Under the pieces are notes generated by a model that did not search any database, was not told the origin of the DNA, and saw only the letters and a list, made by a program, of their open reading frames with translations. From Paenimyroides baculatum (GTDB taxonomy: Bacteria > Bacteroidota > Bacteroidia > Flavobacteriales > Flavobacteriaceae), in assembly GCF_008629655.1 (NCBI RefSeq), contig NZ_VWSG01000016.1, forward strand, positions 1 through 57,204: a DNA stretch of 57,204 nucleotides, written 5' to 3'. Below, piece by piece: positions 40,260-49,478 of this stretch (the first letter of the stretch is position 1; the number at the start of each line of letters is the position of its first letter). The translations under genes were made by a program, and so were the position numbers.

Positions 40260-40949
40260 ATGAAGTACGGACTGGTAAAAAAGACACTAGATTTAGTGGA
40301 ACAGTTTGAATTTGCAAACATAAACAACGATTATCCCGATACTGTTGCCGGGTTTAAAAGATGGATAGCTGATAATCAAGCAAAATCAGCTAACATAGAT
40401 ATTCCAGAATGGGAAGGCAAAGACAAGGGAAGAAGCCCTGAAAGCGTAATAAGCACCTTGCTGGTTCACATGAGCAGGTTTGCAAAGAGCTATTCACGTG
40501 CAGCCATTGCGGGATCTGCATTCTCTACCCAAGAAGATTTCATCTACCTTATAAATCTTAAAGCGTTTGGAGAAATGACCAAGATGGATCTCATCAAAAA
40601 AAATGTACATGAGAAATCTGCCGGTATTTTAATAATAAGCCGCCTGATAAATAACGGATGGGTTGTTCAGCAAGATTCGAGCAGCGATAAACGTACCAAG
40701 ATCATAAAAATTACCAATCACGGAATTGAAGTATTAGAACAGCAAATGGACAAAATTCGTGAAGCTACTAAAATAGTATGTGGCGATTTAAGCGAAACAG
40801 AAAAAATGCAGCTGATTAATCTGCTTAACAAACTTAACGAATTCCATATTCCCATATACAATAAAAGTAATAGCGTAGAAAAATTGTTAGACGAAGCTAT
40901 AAGCTTTAAAGCACAGCACGAATACAGTTTAACAGAAGAAGAAAAGTAG
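40260..40949 (+). CDS. MarR family transcriptional regulator with N-terminal extension
   Basis: 229 aa. Residues about 60-190 are the MarR winged helix: ESVISTLLVHMSRFAKSYSR, FSTQEDFIYLINLKAFGEMTKMDLIKKN, HEKSAGILIISRLINNGWVV and the wing QQDSSSDKRTKIIKIT. The 55-residue N-terminal extension (LVKKTLDLVEQFEFA...IADNQAKSANIDIPEWEGKD) is found in some Bacteroidota MarR proteins. The target is unknown; the next gene (TspO-like) is 101 bp away, same direction. Confidence 0.88.
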   Translation: MKYGLVKKTLDLVEQFEFANINNDYPDTVAGFKRWIADNQAKSANIDIPEWEGKDKGRSPESVISTLLVHMSRFAKSYSRAAIAGSAFSTQEDFIYLINLKAFGEMTKMDLIKKNVHEKSAGILIISRLINNGWVVQQDSSSDKRTKIIKITNHGIEVLEQQMDKIREATKIVCGDLSETEKMQLINLLNKLNEFHIPIYNKSNSVEKLLDEAISFKAQHEYSLTEEEK

Positions 40950-41050
40950 CGTACACTGCCTGTTACATTTTTACAACTATTTTAAACATTAACTATTTAA
41001 ATAATTACATAAATTTAAAGTTATCCAGCTTGCAAGAACAAAATTATACA

Positions 41051-41833
41051 ATGCAAAGATCAACTATACTCTACATAAATTTTACCTCGCTCGTTGCCAC
41101 TATATTTGTAAATTATTTTTTTAACACAGGAATAATTAACGGCAATACGGTTAAAACTGTTTCTGACCGATATGAAAATATGTTTACACCTGCTGACTAT
41201 GCTTTTGGTATATGGGGAATTATTTATTTTTTACTTACGATACACTTTATTTACTGCTTTTACCTGTTAAAGAATAATGACAGTAACGCAACAATTATTA
41301 AGAAAGTAGGTTTGTTGTTTGCAGTTACCAGTTTAATAAATTGCTTCTGGATTTATTTTTGGCTTCACGATTTAATTGGCATATGCCTAATTTTAATGAT
41401 TGTTTTACTTTATGTTTTAACAACCATGCTTACAAGAATTACACCTAAAAAAGAACCTACCACATTAACACAATTAATTACTACCACACCATTTACCCTT
41501 TATGGCGGATGGGTGTGCGTTGCCATGATTGCAAATGCAGCAGCATTTCTGGTAAAGTTAGGTTGGAAACACACCCTAGAAGATGAATTATGGACAATTT
41601 TACTAATTATTATTGCCGGTTTTATTAACATACTGCTTAGCTGGAAGTACAGAGCAGTTGCTTTTGGACTAGCAGGCGCATGGGGATTAAGTGCTGTTGC
41701 GATAAATAACCTTGATACCAACTACACGGTTTCTGTGGTTGGAATACTTACTGCCACGGCAATTTTAAGCACATGTTTTTACATAGGTACAAGAAAGCTA
41801 ACAACTAATCAATCTAGTTTACAAACAAGTTAG
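41051..41833 (+). CDS. TspO/MBR-related membrane protein
   Basis: 260 aa from the ATG at 41051. About eight hydrophobic helices. FTPADYAFGIWGIIYFLLTI (residues 43-62) is the TspO-type signature found also in plant-like and Bacteroidota tryptophan-rich sensory proteins; WVCVAMIANAAAFL and LSWKYRAVAFGLAGAWGLSAVAI follow. Probably a small-ligand or tetrapyrrole binding inner-membrane protein; the assignment to TspO proper is uncertain because it is longer than the usual 160 aa. Confidence 0.72.
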   Translation: MQRSTILYINFTSLVATIFVNYFFNTGIINGNTVKTVSDRYENMFTPADYAFGIWGIIYFLLTIHFIYCFYLLKNNDSNATIIKKVGLLFAVTSLINCFWIYFWLHDLIGICLILMIVLLYVLTTMLTRITPKKEPTTLTQLITTTPFTLYGGWVCVAMIANAAAFLVKLGWKHTLEDELWTILLIIIAGFINILLSWKYRAVAFGLAGAWGLSAVAINNLDTNYTVSVVGILTATAILSTCFYIGTRKLTTNQSSLQTS

Positions 41834-41912
41834 CCAAACAAATGTATCTTGATGTACATTTAGAAAAAAAAATATGCAGCATTACTTATCTTTCTGGTAA
41901 ATTAATGCTGTT

Positions 41913-43103
41913 TTATTTTGCAAGGCGAATACCGGTATACTGCCATTTAAGATGTGTTTGAAAAAAGTTTCGATATGTGTTTCGGCTGTGACCAATGGGT
42001 GTAACTTCAGACGCACCCCTTAAGACCATCTGATTTACCATAAATTTACCGTTATATTCTCCAACTGCACCGGCTTCTTTTTTATATCCCGGGTATGGCA
42101 GGTAAGCCGAATTAGTCCATTCCCATCGACTACCCCAGTTAAAAAGATGAGATGCAGTTTCCCACTCTGCTTCGGTAGGCAGCCGCATTCCTTTCCAAGC
42201 TGCAAAGGCAGAAGCTTCAAAGAAATTTACGTGACATAGGTCGTCGTTCCAATTTATATCGTTAAGTCCCGCCAAATCATAATGCATCCATTTGCCGTCA
42301 ATAAAATACCAGTACATAGGTGCTTTTACCTGCTGCTGCTTTACCCATTCCCAGCCTTCGGAATGCCAATATCTAAAATCGCTGTATGCGCCATCTTCCA
42401 TAAACTTTAAGTATTCGCCATTTGTAACCAGACGGTGTGCTATCTCAAATTCATTTAGATACACTTTATGCCTTCCCAGCTCATTATCAAAAGAGAAACC
42501 GTTGCCTTGATATCCTATTTCATATACACCTTCTTTAACAGAAATCATTTTAAACTCTTGATTATCAGATTTTTTTGGCATTACATTTTCCTTATAAGAG
42601 GGAAACAGCGGATTGTGTCCCAATATATACTTTATATCTGTAAGTAATAATTCCTGATGCTGCTGTTCGTGATTCAGTCCCAATTGCAGCAAAGGTTCTA
42701 CATCTTCAGTGTACGAACTTCCGGCAAGATACCGACACATATTTTCATCAACATACTTTCTGTACTTATATACTTCGGAAACAGATGGTCTGCTTAAGTT
42801 TCCGCGGTCTGTACGAATAACCCTTGCGCCCACCGTTTCGTAATAACTGTTGAAAACAAAATTAAACTGCGGGTTGAACAGTTTATATCCCGGAAAATGA
42901 GGCAACAGTATGAATGTTTCGAAAAACCATGTAGTATGTCCCAAATGCCATTTCGGAGGGCTGACATCTGCAACAGGCTGCACTACATAATCTTCGGTTG
43001 AAAGCGGTTTGCAAATTTCTTCTGAATGCCTGCGGATTTGTGCATACTTTTCTGCCAGATGCTGACGTGCAGTATTATTGCTATAATCTATACTATTTTT
43101 CAT
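41913..43103 (-). CDS. egtB: ergothioneine biosynthesis sulfoxide synthase EgtB
   Basis: 396 aa from the ATG at 43103, 11 bp after egtD; a longer frame would overlap egtD. The N-terminal DinB-like domain contains the iron motif HxxxHxE at 145-151 (NHEQQHQELL) and an upstream His in HLGHTTWFFETF (53-64). The C-terminal half is a formylglycine-generating-enzyme-like domain with ISVKEGVYEIG, FEIAHRLVTNGEYLKF and AFAAWKGMRLPTEAEWE. EgtB joins a cysteine or gamma-glutamylcysteine to hercynine. No EgtE lyase gene is in the window. Confidence 0.93.
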   Translation of the reverse strand: MKNSIDYSNNTARQHLAEKYAQIRRHSEEICKPLSTEDYVVQPVADVSPPKWHLGHTTWFFETFILLPHFPGYKLFNPQFNFVFNSYYETVGARVIRTDRGNLSRPSVSEVYKYRKYVDENMCRYLAGSSYTEDVEPLLQLGLNHEQQHQELLLTDIKYILGHNPLFPSYKENVMPKKSDNQEFKMISVKEGVYEIGYQGNGFSFDNELGRHKVYLNEFEIAHRLVTNGEYLKFMEDGAYSDFRYWHSEGWEWVKQQQVKAPMYWYFIDGKWMHYDLAGLNDINWNDDLCHVNFFEASAFAAWKGMRLPTEAEWETASHLFNWGSRWEWTNSAYLPYPGYKKEAGAVGEYNGKFMVNQMVLRGASEVTPIGHSRNTYRNFFQTHLKWQYTGIRLAK

Positions 43104-43114
43104 CTTAAAATGTT

Positions 43115-44098
43115 TTAAAGTGCCTGCCATACAGAATCGACAAACCAATTCTTTGAATCTTGAATCTGACCTACAATCTGAAAGCCAGAGTTTGATGCGA
43201 GTTTATCAATATCTTGTAGTTCGTACTTTTGAGAAATTTCCATATCAATAAGCTCATTTTCCATAAATGAAAATTTATGCCCAGCAATATGTATAATTTG
43301 CTCTGTTAAACTTACCAAATAACTTTTACAAGCACCTGAGACAGGATCGTATGTTTGATAGTGTTGAAATTTAGAAATATCAAAATCGGCACCTAACTCC
43401 CGATTGATGCGCGCCAGCAGATTAAGGTTAAAGGAAGCCGTTATACCATGAGGATCGTTATACGCGTTTAATATGGTATGTGGATTTTTCTTCAGGTCGA
43501 AACCTGTTATCAGAAGATCGCCTTTGTTAACTTTATTGCGGAGTTCTTTACAAAAACTAAATGCTTCGGCTACGTCCATATTTCCAATGTTACCACCCAG
43601 AAATAGTAAAACCTTTTTTTTGTTAGGAGCGTGCATTGCTTGTTCCAACATCTTAAAATAGTCGCCTTGTAACAATTTAATATCCAAATCTGGAATCTCT
43701 TTTTTAAGGTTTTGTTCTAAAACAGCTAAAATATTTCCGGATATATCGATAGGCATGTAGGTAAAATTTATGTCTGCGGCTGTTAGATATTTTAAAAGGT
43801 ACGTAGACTTGAGCGCATCACCTGCACCTAACTCTATAAGGTCAAAAGGAGTCTGGTTAATTGCAAGATCATTTACCAATTCGGCAGTTTTATTTTTGAA
43901 AATATCAAGCTCACAAGCGGTAAGGTAATATTCCGGCATTTCCATGATTTTCTGAAAAAGCCTGTCGCCCTTTTCATCATAAAAATATTTGGAGTGTAAT
44001 TTTTTCTGGAGTTGACTTAAACCTGTAACCACATCGTTTAAAAACACGATCTGATCTTTAGGTTTTTGAACAGTATTTTTTTGCATACAAGAATTCAT
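43115..44098 (-). CDS. egtD: L-histidine N-alpha-methyltransferase EgtD
   Basis: 327 aa, normal length. Signature segments: SKYFYDEKGDRLFQKIMEMPEYYLTACELDIF (residues 38-69), SAM-binding LIELGAGDALKS (103-114), VLLFLGGNIGNMD (166-178) and LITGFDLKKNP. It trimethylates histidine to hercynine, the first step in ergothioneine synthesis, and is translated just ahead of egtB, giving a two-gene operon. Confidence 0.95.
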   Translation of the reverse strand: MNSCMQKNTVQKPKDQIVFLNDVVTGLSQLQKKLHSKYFYDEKGDRLFQKIMEMPEYYLTACELDIFKNKTAELVNDLAINQTPFDLIELGAGDALKSTYLLKYLTAADINFTYMPIDISGNILAVLEQNLKKEIPDLDIKLLQGDYFKMLEQAMHAPNKKKVLLFLGGNIGNMDVAEAFSFCKELRNKVNKGDLLITGFDLKKNPHTILNAYNDPHGITASFNLNLLARINRELGADFDISKFQHYQTYDPVSGACKSYLVSLTEQIIHIAGHKFSFMENELIDMEISQKYELQDIDKLASNSGFQIVGQIQDSKNWFVDSVWQAL

Positions 44099-44535
44099 AT
44101 TTTTTTGTGTTTAAACAACAACTATCCTGCCAGCTGTTTTACAAAATATTCTAAATCGATTGTGGCACATAAAATTATATTATATAATAAAAAAGTATGA
44201 ATAGATTTAAATTTTAACGGGATTTCTTGGGATCTAATTAGTATTGCAAAAGGTAAAATAGTTAAGTTTCAACGTATATAAATTCCTCGATACGGGGAAG
44301 ATGTCATCTGTAAGAAATGATACTTTTAGGAATATTCACTTGCACCAAAATGTAGTACATAACCAAATTTGATGCATAAAATTTTAGTATATTTATAATC
44401 AACTACTTGCGTTAAACGTTTAATAAAAAGCATATTTATATCTTTAATTTCGTTTAAAATAATATATGATTGGCATAAATTATGCATAACAAACACAGAA
44501 ATTAACAATAGTATTAATTAACAGTATTTAGATTT
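44099..44535. other. 437-bp intergenic region upstream of the peptide-csp transcript
   Basis: No gene. A TATCTTTA element near 44434-44441 could be the promoter for the peptide and cold-shock gene. A run of AT-rich sequence with many short repeats precedes it; nothing else is supported. Confidence 0.4.
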
Positions 44536-44622
44536 ATGAGTAAGAGAATAAACATACAGTACTTAGCCATTTTACTTTTAGTTACAGGGACATTATCACT
44601 GGTTATTTATGCTACTACATAG
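44536..44622 (+). CDS. 28-aa membrane peptide upstream of the cold-shock gene
   Basis: MSKRINIQYLAILLLVTGTL followed by SLVIYATT. Basic head, one helix (residues 9-25), small polar end. It is 69 nt before the cold-shock ATG in the same direction with no terminator between, so both could be on one mRNA. It has the same length as the 28-aa peptides at 31.8 and 36.7 kb but no sequence similarity to them. It could be a leader peptide or a functional membrane peptide. Confidence 0.5.
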   Translation: MSKRINIQYLAILLLVTGTLSLVIYATT

Positions 44623-44691
44623 TTTATGCATAAAAAACAGAAGAAATTATTAAAATACATCTATATAAAAATAACATTAAAATTAAAAAAA

Positions 44692-44883
44692 ATGAAAGAA
44701 GGAAAAGTGAAATTTTTTAATGAATCGAAAGGATTCGGATTTATCGTAAACAATAACAATAGTGAGGATGTATTTGTACATGCAACAGGATTAATTGATC
44801 AGGTGGCACAAAATGATGATGTTATTTTTGACATTGAGCGTGGTAAAAAGGGCTTTGTTGCTGTTAATGTTAAAAGACGATAA
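44692..44883 (+). CDS. cold shock protein (CSD family)
   Basis: 63 aa from the ATG at 44692. RNP1-like KGFGFI (residues 14-19) and RNP2-like VFVHAT (28-33) in the order MKEGKVKFFNESKGFGFI...EDVFVHATGLIDQ...VIFDIERGKKGFVAVNVKR. Single-strand nucleic-acid chaperone, cytoplasmic. The upstream in-frame lysine-rich extension (from 44626) is not typical and is probably leader RNA. A bidirectional terminator follows. Confidence 0.95.
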   Translation: MKEGKVKFFNESKGFGFIVNNNNSEDVFVHATGLIDQVAQNDDVIFDIERGKKGFVAVNVKRR

Positions 44884-44964
44884 TATATTTTGATAACAGT
44901 ATAAAATAGTACTTACCTATATGTAAGTACTACTTTGTTAGAAATTTCTGTTATAAGCTTATAA

Positions 44965-44996
44965 AAATAAATCCCAAGATATATTGGGATTTATTT
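44965..44996. terminator. bidirectional terminator between csp and the exonuclease remnant
   Basis: AAATAAATCCCAA-GATATA-TTGGGATTTATTT, 13-bp perfect stem with flanking A and T runs. Confidence 0.8.
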
Positions 44997-45053
44997 ACGT
45001 AAAATATCAGGTCATCCCTAATTATCAAAATAAGTTATTTTTTAAAGTTTATA

Positions 45054-46037
45054 TTAAAACTCTTGATTGATCTTAAATGGGATATTCACTTTATCCGGGA
45101 ATTTATCTGCAAAAGCCGAAATAAGCTGCATGATATACGAACTACTTTTGTAGCGGGTTAGAAAATCTTTCAATTGTTCCGGATCTGTTATTGGCTCTTC
45201 ATAGGGAATATAACCCATACCGTAAAAGTGGCTTTCATTTACCCAGATACAGCTGCGTTCATTATTATTTCTTCCCTTATCCAGAATATAGTAGCTTGGC
45301 TTGATTTCTGTTACAAATTCTATCGCTTCGTGTACCAATTCGTTGTGTAGAGCTATCAAAGGTAAATCAGACTGATCCTTTATAGGAATACCTTCACTTT
45401 CTGTAGTTACAGCATACTTACAAAATCGGTAATCAAACGCGAATTTGTCTTTCAGGTTGCGCAGAAAATTCACTCCTTCGTTTACAGAACCAAAAACCTC
45501 TATACATGGCTGCAGCCTGCTTACCTCACCCACTGCAAGATACCTGTAACCCTTGCGCGCGGTATATTCATAGAGTCCGTATTTTGGTTCGAACCTCTTG
45601 TGAGCTGTGTTGTAAATCGGCCACAGTTTTTTGATTTCGGTGTATTCCAGAAGCAGCGCCATGAGTTCGGTAGCACATACCTCAAAAGAAATACTATGAA
45701 TATCGCGTAAAAAATGCTGCCTTTGCGGCGTGATCTTGTGCCCTGTAAAATGAGAAGCCACCCTTTTTTTTAAATTTACCGCCTTGCCCACGTATACTAC
45801 TTTTTTCTGGGAATTGTAAAAATAATACACACCCGGTTTTTCCGGCAGGGATTCGAAATCTGCAGGAGGCAGGTTTGGCGGCAAGCGCTGATCGGGTGCT
45901 GTTTTTTTAATCATCCGCGATATTTCCCCGTTGTAGTCATTCTGTATAAGCATTGACAAAAGTACTGCGGTGGCATCTGCATCTCCGCCTGCACGATGTC
46001 GGTTTTCAAGCGAAATATCCAGTGAACGGCAAGGTTT
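45054..46037 (-). pseudogene. DnaQ-like exonuclease / GIY-YIG nuclease fusion, 5' end lost
   Basis: The frame ends with a complete GIY-YIG (UvrC N-terminal) domain: PGVYYFYNSQKKVVYVGKAV-NLKKRVASHF, followed by a C-terminal part. Its N-terminal end, upstream of any ATG, continues with CRSLDISLENRHRAGGDADA-TAVLLS, the last motif (ExoIII, HxAxxDA) of a DnaQ-type 3'-5' exonuclease. Bacteroidota usually encode this as one 450-470-aa fusion, so about 150 N-terminal residues, including the first two exonuclease motifs, are missing. The break is at about 46032-46047, exactly where the opposite gene begins. A shortened GIY-YIG protein from an internal start is conceivable. Confidence 0.75.
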
Positions 46038-46047
46038 CCAATACTGT

Positions 46048-46388
46048 AAGATGGCATTTATGACAGTAAAGCAAGGCTGATAATAGAAGGAAAATATTCA
46101 AAAGAATATCTATACGATGGTGTGCTCTACGAACAGGGAAACTTTTACAATTCAGTAAGATATTATTACAAAAAGAACGGTAAACTTGAGGCGGCGCACT
46201 ATCATGAAGACGGGAGAAACTTGAAAACTGAAATTTTTGACAGTGAAAAAAGTCTGAAAGAAGTGATTTATCTTGACAAGAAATCATCGGATAAAACAAA
46301 GATCGAGATTTATGATAAAGGGCAGCTTGACGAGACCCGTATATATGCTAGTTTTAATAATTATTACACTGTGAAAGCAGTTGATTAA
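46048..46388 (+). pseudogene. MORN-like protein fragment, 5' end lost
   Basis: Open from just after a TAA at 46045-46047: DGIYDSKARLIIEGKYSKEY, then LYDGVLYEQGNFYNSVRYYY-KKNGKLEAA and IFDSEKSLKEVIYLDKKS, ending at TAA 46388. The repeats (Y-x-G-x-L-Y-x-x-G, Y-Y-K-K-N-G-K-L) resemble MORN-type or antitoxin-like beta repeats. No start codon context is visible; the gene is cut at its 5' end at the junction with the exonuclease remnant. Confidence 0.55.
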
Positions 46389-46500
46389 AAAAGCAGTCAC
46401 GCATGGTTTCTATATTTCCATGACAATATTTGTCTTTTAAATTTGAATACTCTAAATATTCTGAAGATTTAATATATATTTTTGTAAATAAAACCTATTT

Positions 46501-48078
46501 ATGTTAGAGAATTTCGAATTTTATCTTTTTTTAGCTCTGATTATCACTATGCTGATCATGTTGGCAAAAAAGATTCAGGTTGCCTACCCTATTCTGCTTG
46601 TATTGGCGGGACTTTTAATTAGTTTTATTCCGGGAGTTCCCAGGATAAAAATAGAACCCGAACTAATATTCATTATCTTTTTACCGCCATTACTTTATGA
46701 AGCTGCCTGGTCTACTTCGTGGAAAGAACTTTGGCGATGGCGCAGAATTATTTTCAGCTTTGCATTTGTAGTCGTATTTTTCACCGCATTATCTGTTGCT
46801 GTTTTCGCGAATTATTTTATTCCCGGTTTTTCTTTAGCATTAGGTTTTTTATTGGGAGGAATTGTTTCTCCACCTGATGCAGTAAGCGCCGGAGCGATTT
46901 TGAAATTTGTAAAAGTGCCGAAAAGACTTGCTTCCATTCTCGAAGGTGAAAGTTTGCTTAACGACGCTTCTTCTTTAATTATTTTTCGGTTTGCGATGAT
47001 AGCTGCTGCAACCGGACAATTTGTTTGGCTGGAGGCTGCCGGAAGTTTTTTATGGATGTGTGTTGGAGGAGTCGGGATCGGGCTAGTAATTGCTTACATT
47101 TTTTTTAAAATGCACAAAATTTTACCTACTGATCCTAATATTGATATCCTGCTTACATTCATTGCGCCATTTTCGATGTATCTGGCCGCAGAAGAGCTTC
47201 ATGCTTCCGGAATTTTGGCAGTTGTAAGTGGCGGACTATTCCTGTCTTATCGCAGTCATGATTTTTTGAGCAGTGCTTCCAGAATACGTGCTGTAACGGT
47301 TTGGGAAAGTTTTTGTTTTTTACTTAATGGAATTGTTTTTATGCTCATTGGGTTAGATTTGCCCGAAATTGTTTCCGGTTTAGGTGATACCAATATTTAT
47401 ACCGCGATAGGTTATGGAGTATCAGTTACTGCAGTTTTAATTATTGTAAGAATTTTTGCAGGTTACGCCGCAGTGATCACTACTTTAATTATGAAGAATT
47501 TTATAACGGTTGCAGATGCACAGTCACCAGGTTGGAAAACGCCTATGATTATTGGTTGGACGGGAATGAGAGGCGTAGTTTCTTTAGCTGCGGCACTTTC
47601 CATTCCTTTGACCTTAGATGATGGAACTGCTTTTCCGCAGAGAAATTTGATTCTATTCATCACATTTCTGGTGATACTTTTAACGTTGCTTTTTCAGGGA
47701 CTTACGCTTCCATTTCTTTTAAAGAAATTCCCGCCGACAGATCGTGATTTTGTAAGAAGCGTAAAAGAAATAGATTATGAAATACAGAACAATCTTGCTC
47801 AATTAGCTGTTGATAAAATTCGTGCAGATTATTCGCATAAAATAGATAGTTTCCCGGCACTGAAAGACCAGTTACAAAAATATGAAAACCAATTGAACAG
47901 TTCAGAAATTATAATTAATTATAACGAATACCGAAATATTTATATTGATATTATTGAGACGCAAAGAATATGGCTTATCAACAAAAATCGAGAAGAACTT
48001 TTATTAGATGAAGAGATTATCAGAAAGCATCTTCGATTACTTGACCTTCAGGAAGAAAGACTGAATATGAAAAGTTAG
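46501..48078 (+). CDS. Na+/H+ antiporter, CPA1 (NhaP/NHE) family
   Basis: 525 aa, about twelve membrane helices in the first 420 residues. GGIVSPPDAVSAGAILKFVK (residues 119-138), PKRLASILEGESLLNDASSLIIFRFAM with the ND motif of the ion site, and TGMRGVVSLAAALSIPL (352-368) are hallmarks of the CPA1 family. The C-terminal 100 residues are a cytoplasmic charged, coiled-coil-like tail (IDYEIQNNLAQLAVDKIR). It exchanges Na+ or K+ for protons across the inner membrane. Monocistronic. Confidence 0.93.
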   Translation: MLENFEFYLFLALIITMLIMLAKKIQVAYPILLVLAGLLISFIPGVPRIKIEPELIFIIFLPPLLYEAAWSTSWKELWRWRRIIFSFAFVVVFFTALSVAVFANYFIPGFSLALGFLLGGIVSPPDAVSAGAILKFVKVPKRLASILEGESLLNDASSLIIFRFAMIAAATGQFVWLEAAGSFLWMCVGGVGIGLVIAYIFFKMHKILPTDPNIDILLTFIAPFSMYLAAEELHASGILAVVSGGLFLSYRSHDFLSSASRIRAVTVWESFCFLLNGIVFMLIGLDLPEIVSGLGDTNIYTAIGYGVSVTAVLIIVRIFAGYAAVITTLIMKNFITVADAQSPGWKTPMIIGWTGMRGVVSLAAALSIPLTLDDGTAFPQRNLILFITFLVILLTLLFQGLTLPFLLKKFPPTDRDFVRSVKEIDYEIQNNLAQLAVDKIRADYSHKIDSFPALKDQLQKYENQLNSSEIIINYNEYRNIYIDIIETQRIWLINKNREELLLDEEIIRKHLRLLDLQEERLNMKS

Positions 48079-48253
48079 GTGATTAGAAATTATATCTATT
48101 TTATATTCACTATTACTTAAATGAAGATTTTTTTGAGGAGGAGAAACCATAATCAGAGAAATTCAATTTTTTAAAAATAAAAAAGATTTTAATGTATGAC
48201 AAACTGTACGTCTTCAAACTAATTTGGACATATTTCTGAAAGTAATCAATTAA

Positions 48254-49057
48254 GAACTGAAAAAACTTATTGAACTAAACAGTTTTGTTTTATATGATCA
48301 CAATTCCGATATCAGACTAAAATTTAAACTTTTAGAATACAACTATGGATATTCATACAGTCTTACAGTAATTATTGGTTTATTTCAAATAATAGGAAGT
48401 ATTCTTTTATTATTTAGACGCACTACTTTGTTGGGAGTAATTACCCTTTTACCAGTTCAAATCAATATTTTATTGATTAATATATTTTATGGAATTGGTC
48501 CTCTTACTACTTTCATATCAATAATTATGGTATTCGGTTTATCGTATTTAACCTTGGAAAGAAAAGAAGATATAATTGCTTTTTTTAGCCGTTATAGAAA
48601 TACCATACCTTCTGTTGGAACTAGGCGTAATTCAGTACGTTTTTTATGCATATTAATTCCGTTTTTGTTTGTATTGTACTATAGTTATGATATACGTAAG
48701 TCTGAAAAATATTTTGGTAAATGGAGAGTTGAGAGAATGACACGCAATGGAGAAATAGTTTCCGAAAAAGCGTTGGAAAAAGATCCGTTAGCATGGAAAA
48801 TAATATATTTTGAAGAACGTGGAAAGATGTTATACTGTTCGAATCCAAATATGTATGTTGACAGTACGTCTATATTTATGAAGTATAATTATGACGATAA
48901 TGAAAACAGTTTAAAGGTTATTTCGTATGAAATAAATCCTGAAAAACCAGACACAATTCCTGTTCAGATTTCCAAATTTGAAGATAAATCAATGCAATGG
49001 AAAATGATTTTCAATAAAGACAATATTCAAATGGAATTGAAGAAAGAAAATCCTTAA
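48254..49057 (+). pseudogene. DoxX-like membrane protein with lipocalin-like tail, start lost
   Basis: The frame is open from 48254 (after a TAA) and first shows ELKKLIELNSFVLYDHNS-DIR and YSYSLTVIIGLFQIIGSILLLFRR, the second and third helices of a DoxX/MauE-like four-helix unit, then INILLINIFYGIGPL. Residues after SVRFLCILIPFLFVLYYSYD form a lipocalin-like beta domain (YFGKWRVERMTRNGE). No ATG precedes the conserved part; a short start MYDKLYVFKLIWTYF (48192) lies in another frame. Probably frame-shifted or truncated at the 5' end; translation from a TTG at 48428 would lose half the membrane domain. Confidence 0.55.
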
Positions 49058-49478
49058 GGAAAGCGAACAGCTAACAGCTGCAGATACCGTTGGAATAATA
49101 GGCAACGAAACCCAGAATACGTTTCTAAAAAGTTGTGAAGCAATAAATACCATTCGAAAATAATTTGTGCTTTCGGACTTTTAAAATGGTGCGTTATCTA
49201 AAAACGGAACCAAAAATGCACAAAATGTTATCTTCCCGTTTGGGTTTAATTTAAGCAGTGCGAAAGCTAAGCTAGTTGGTATGTTGGTGGAGTTATACAA
49301 TAGAGAAAATAAAGAGTTAATACGCTGTAATTTCTACACAGAAAATAATGTCTTTGGAAAATAATCCGACCATCAAAATTTCTTGTAACATTTATTCTTA
49401 ACTTGCCGTTATAGGGCAAAGCGTGCAACGTTACCAACTATTGTAAGGCGGCTATCATCAAAAAATAAACAGACAGAA
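49058..49478. other. 421-bp region with short coding remnants and a boundary-like hairpin
   Basis: Frames such as IFPFGFNLSSAKAKLVGMLV-ELYNREN (around 49222-49302) look like relics without starts. At 49402-49418 TTGCC-GTTATAG-GGCAA forms a small perfect hairpin immediately upstream of the propeller genes, reminiscent of gene-cassette boundaries in Bacteroidota. No promoter was identified. Confidence 0.35.

Noticed and set aside
41913..43148. Longer EgtB start at 43148
   Set aside because: It would overlap egtD by 34 bp and adds a Cys/Met-rich lead that is not part of the family; the ATG at 43103 fits better.
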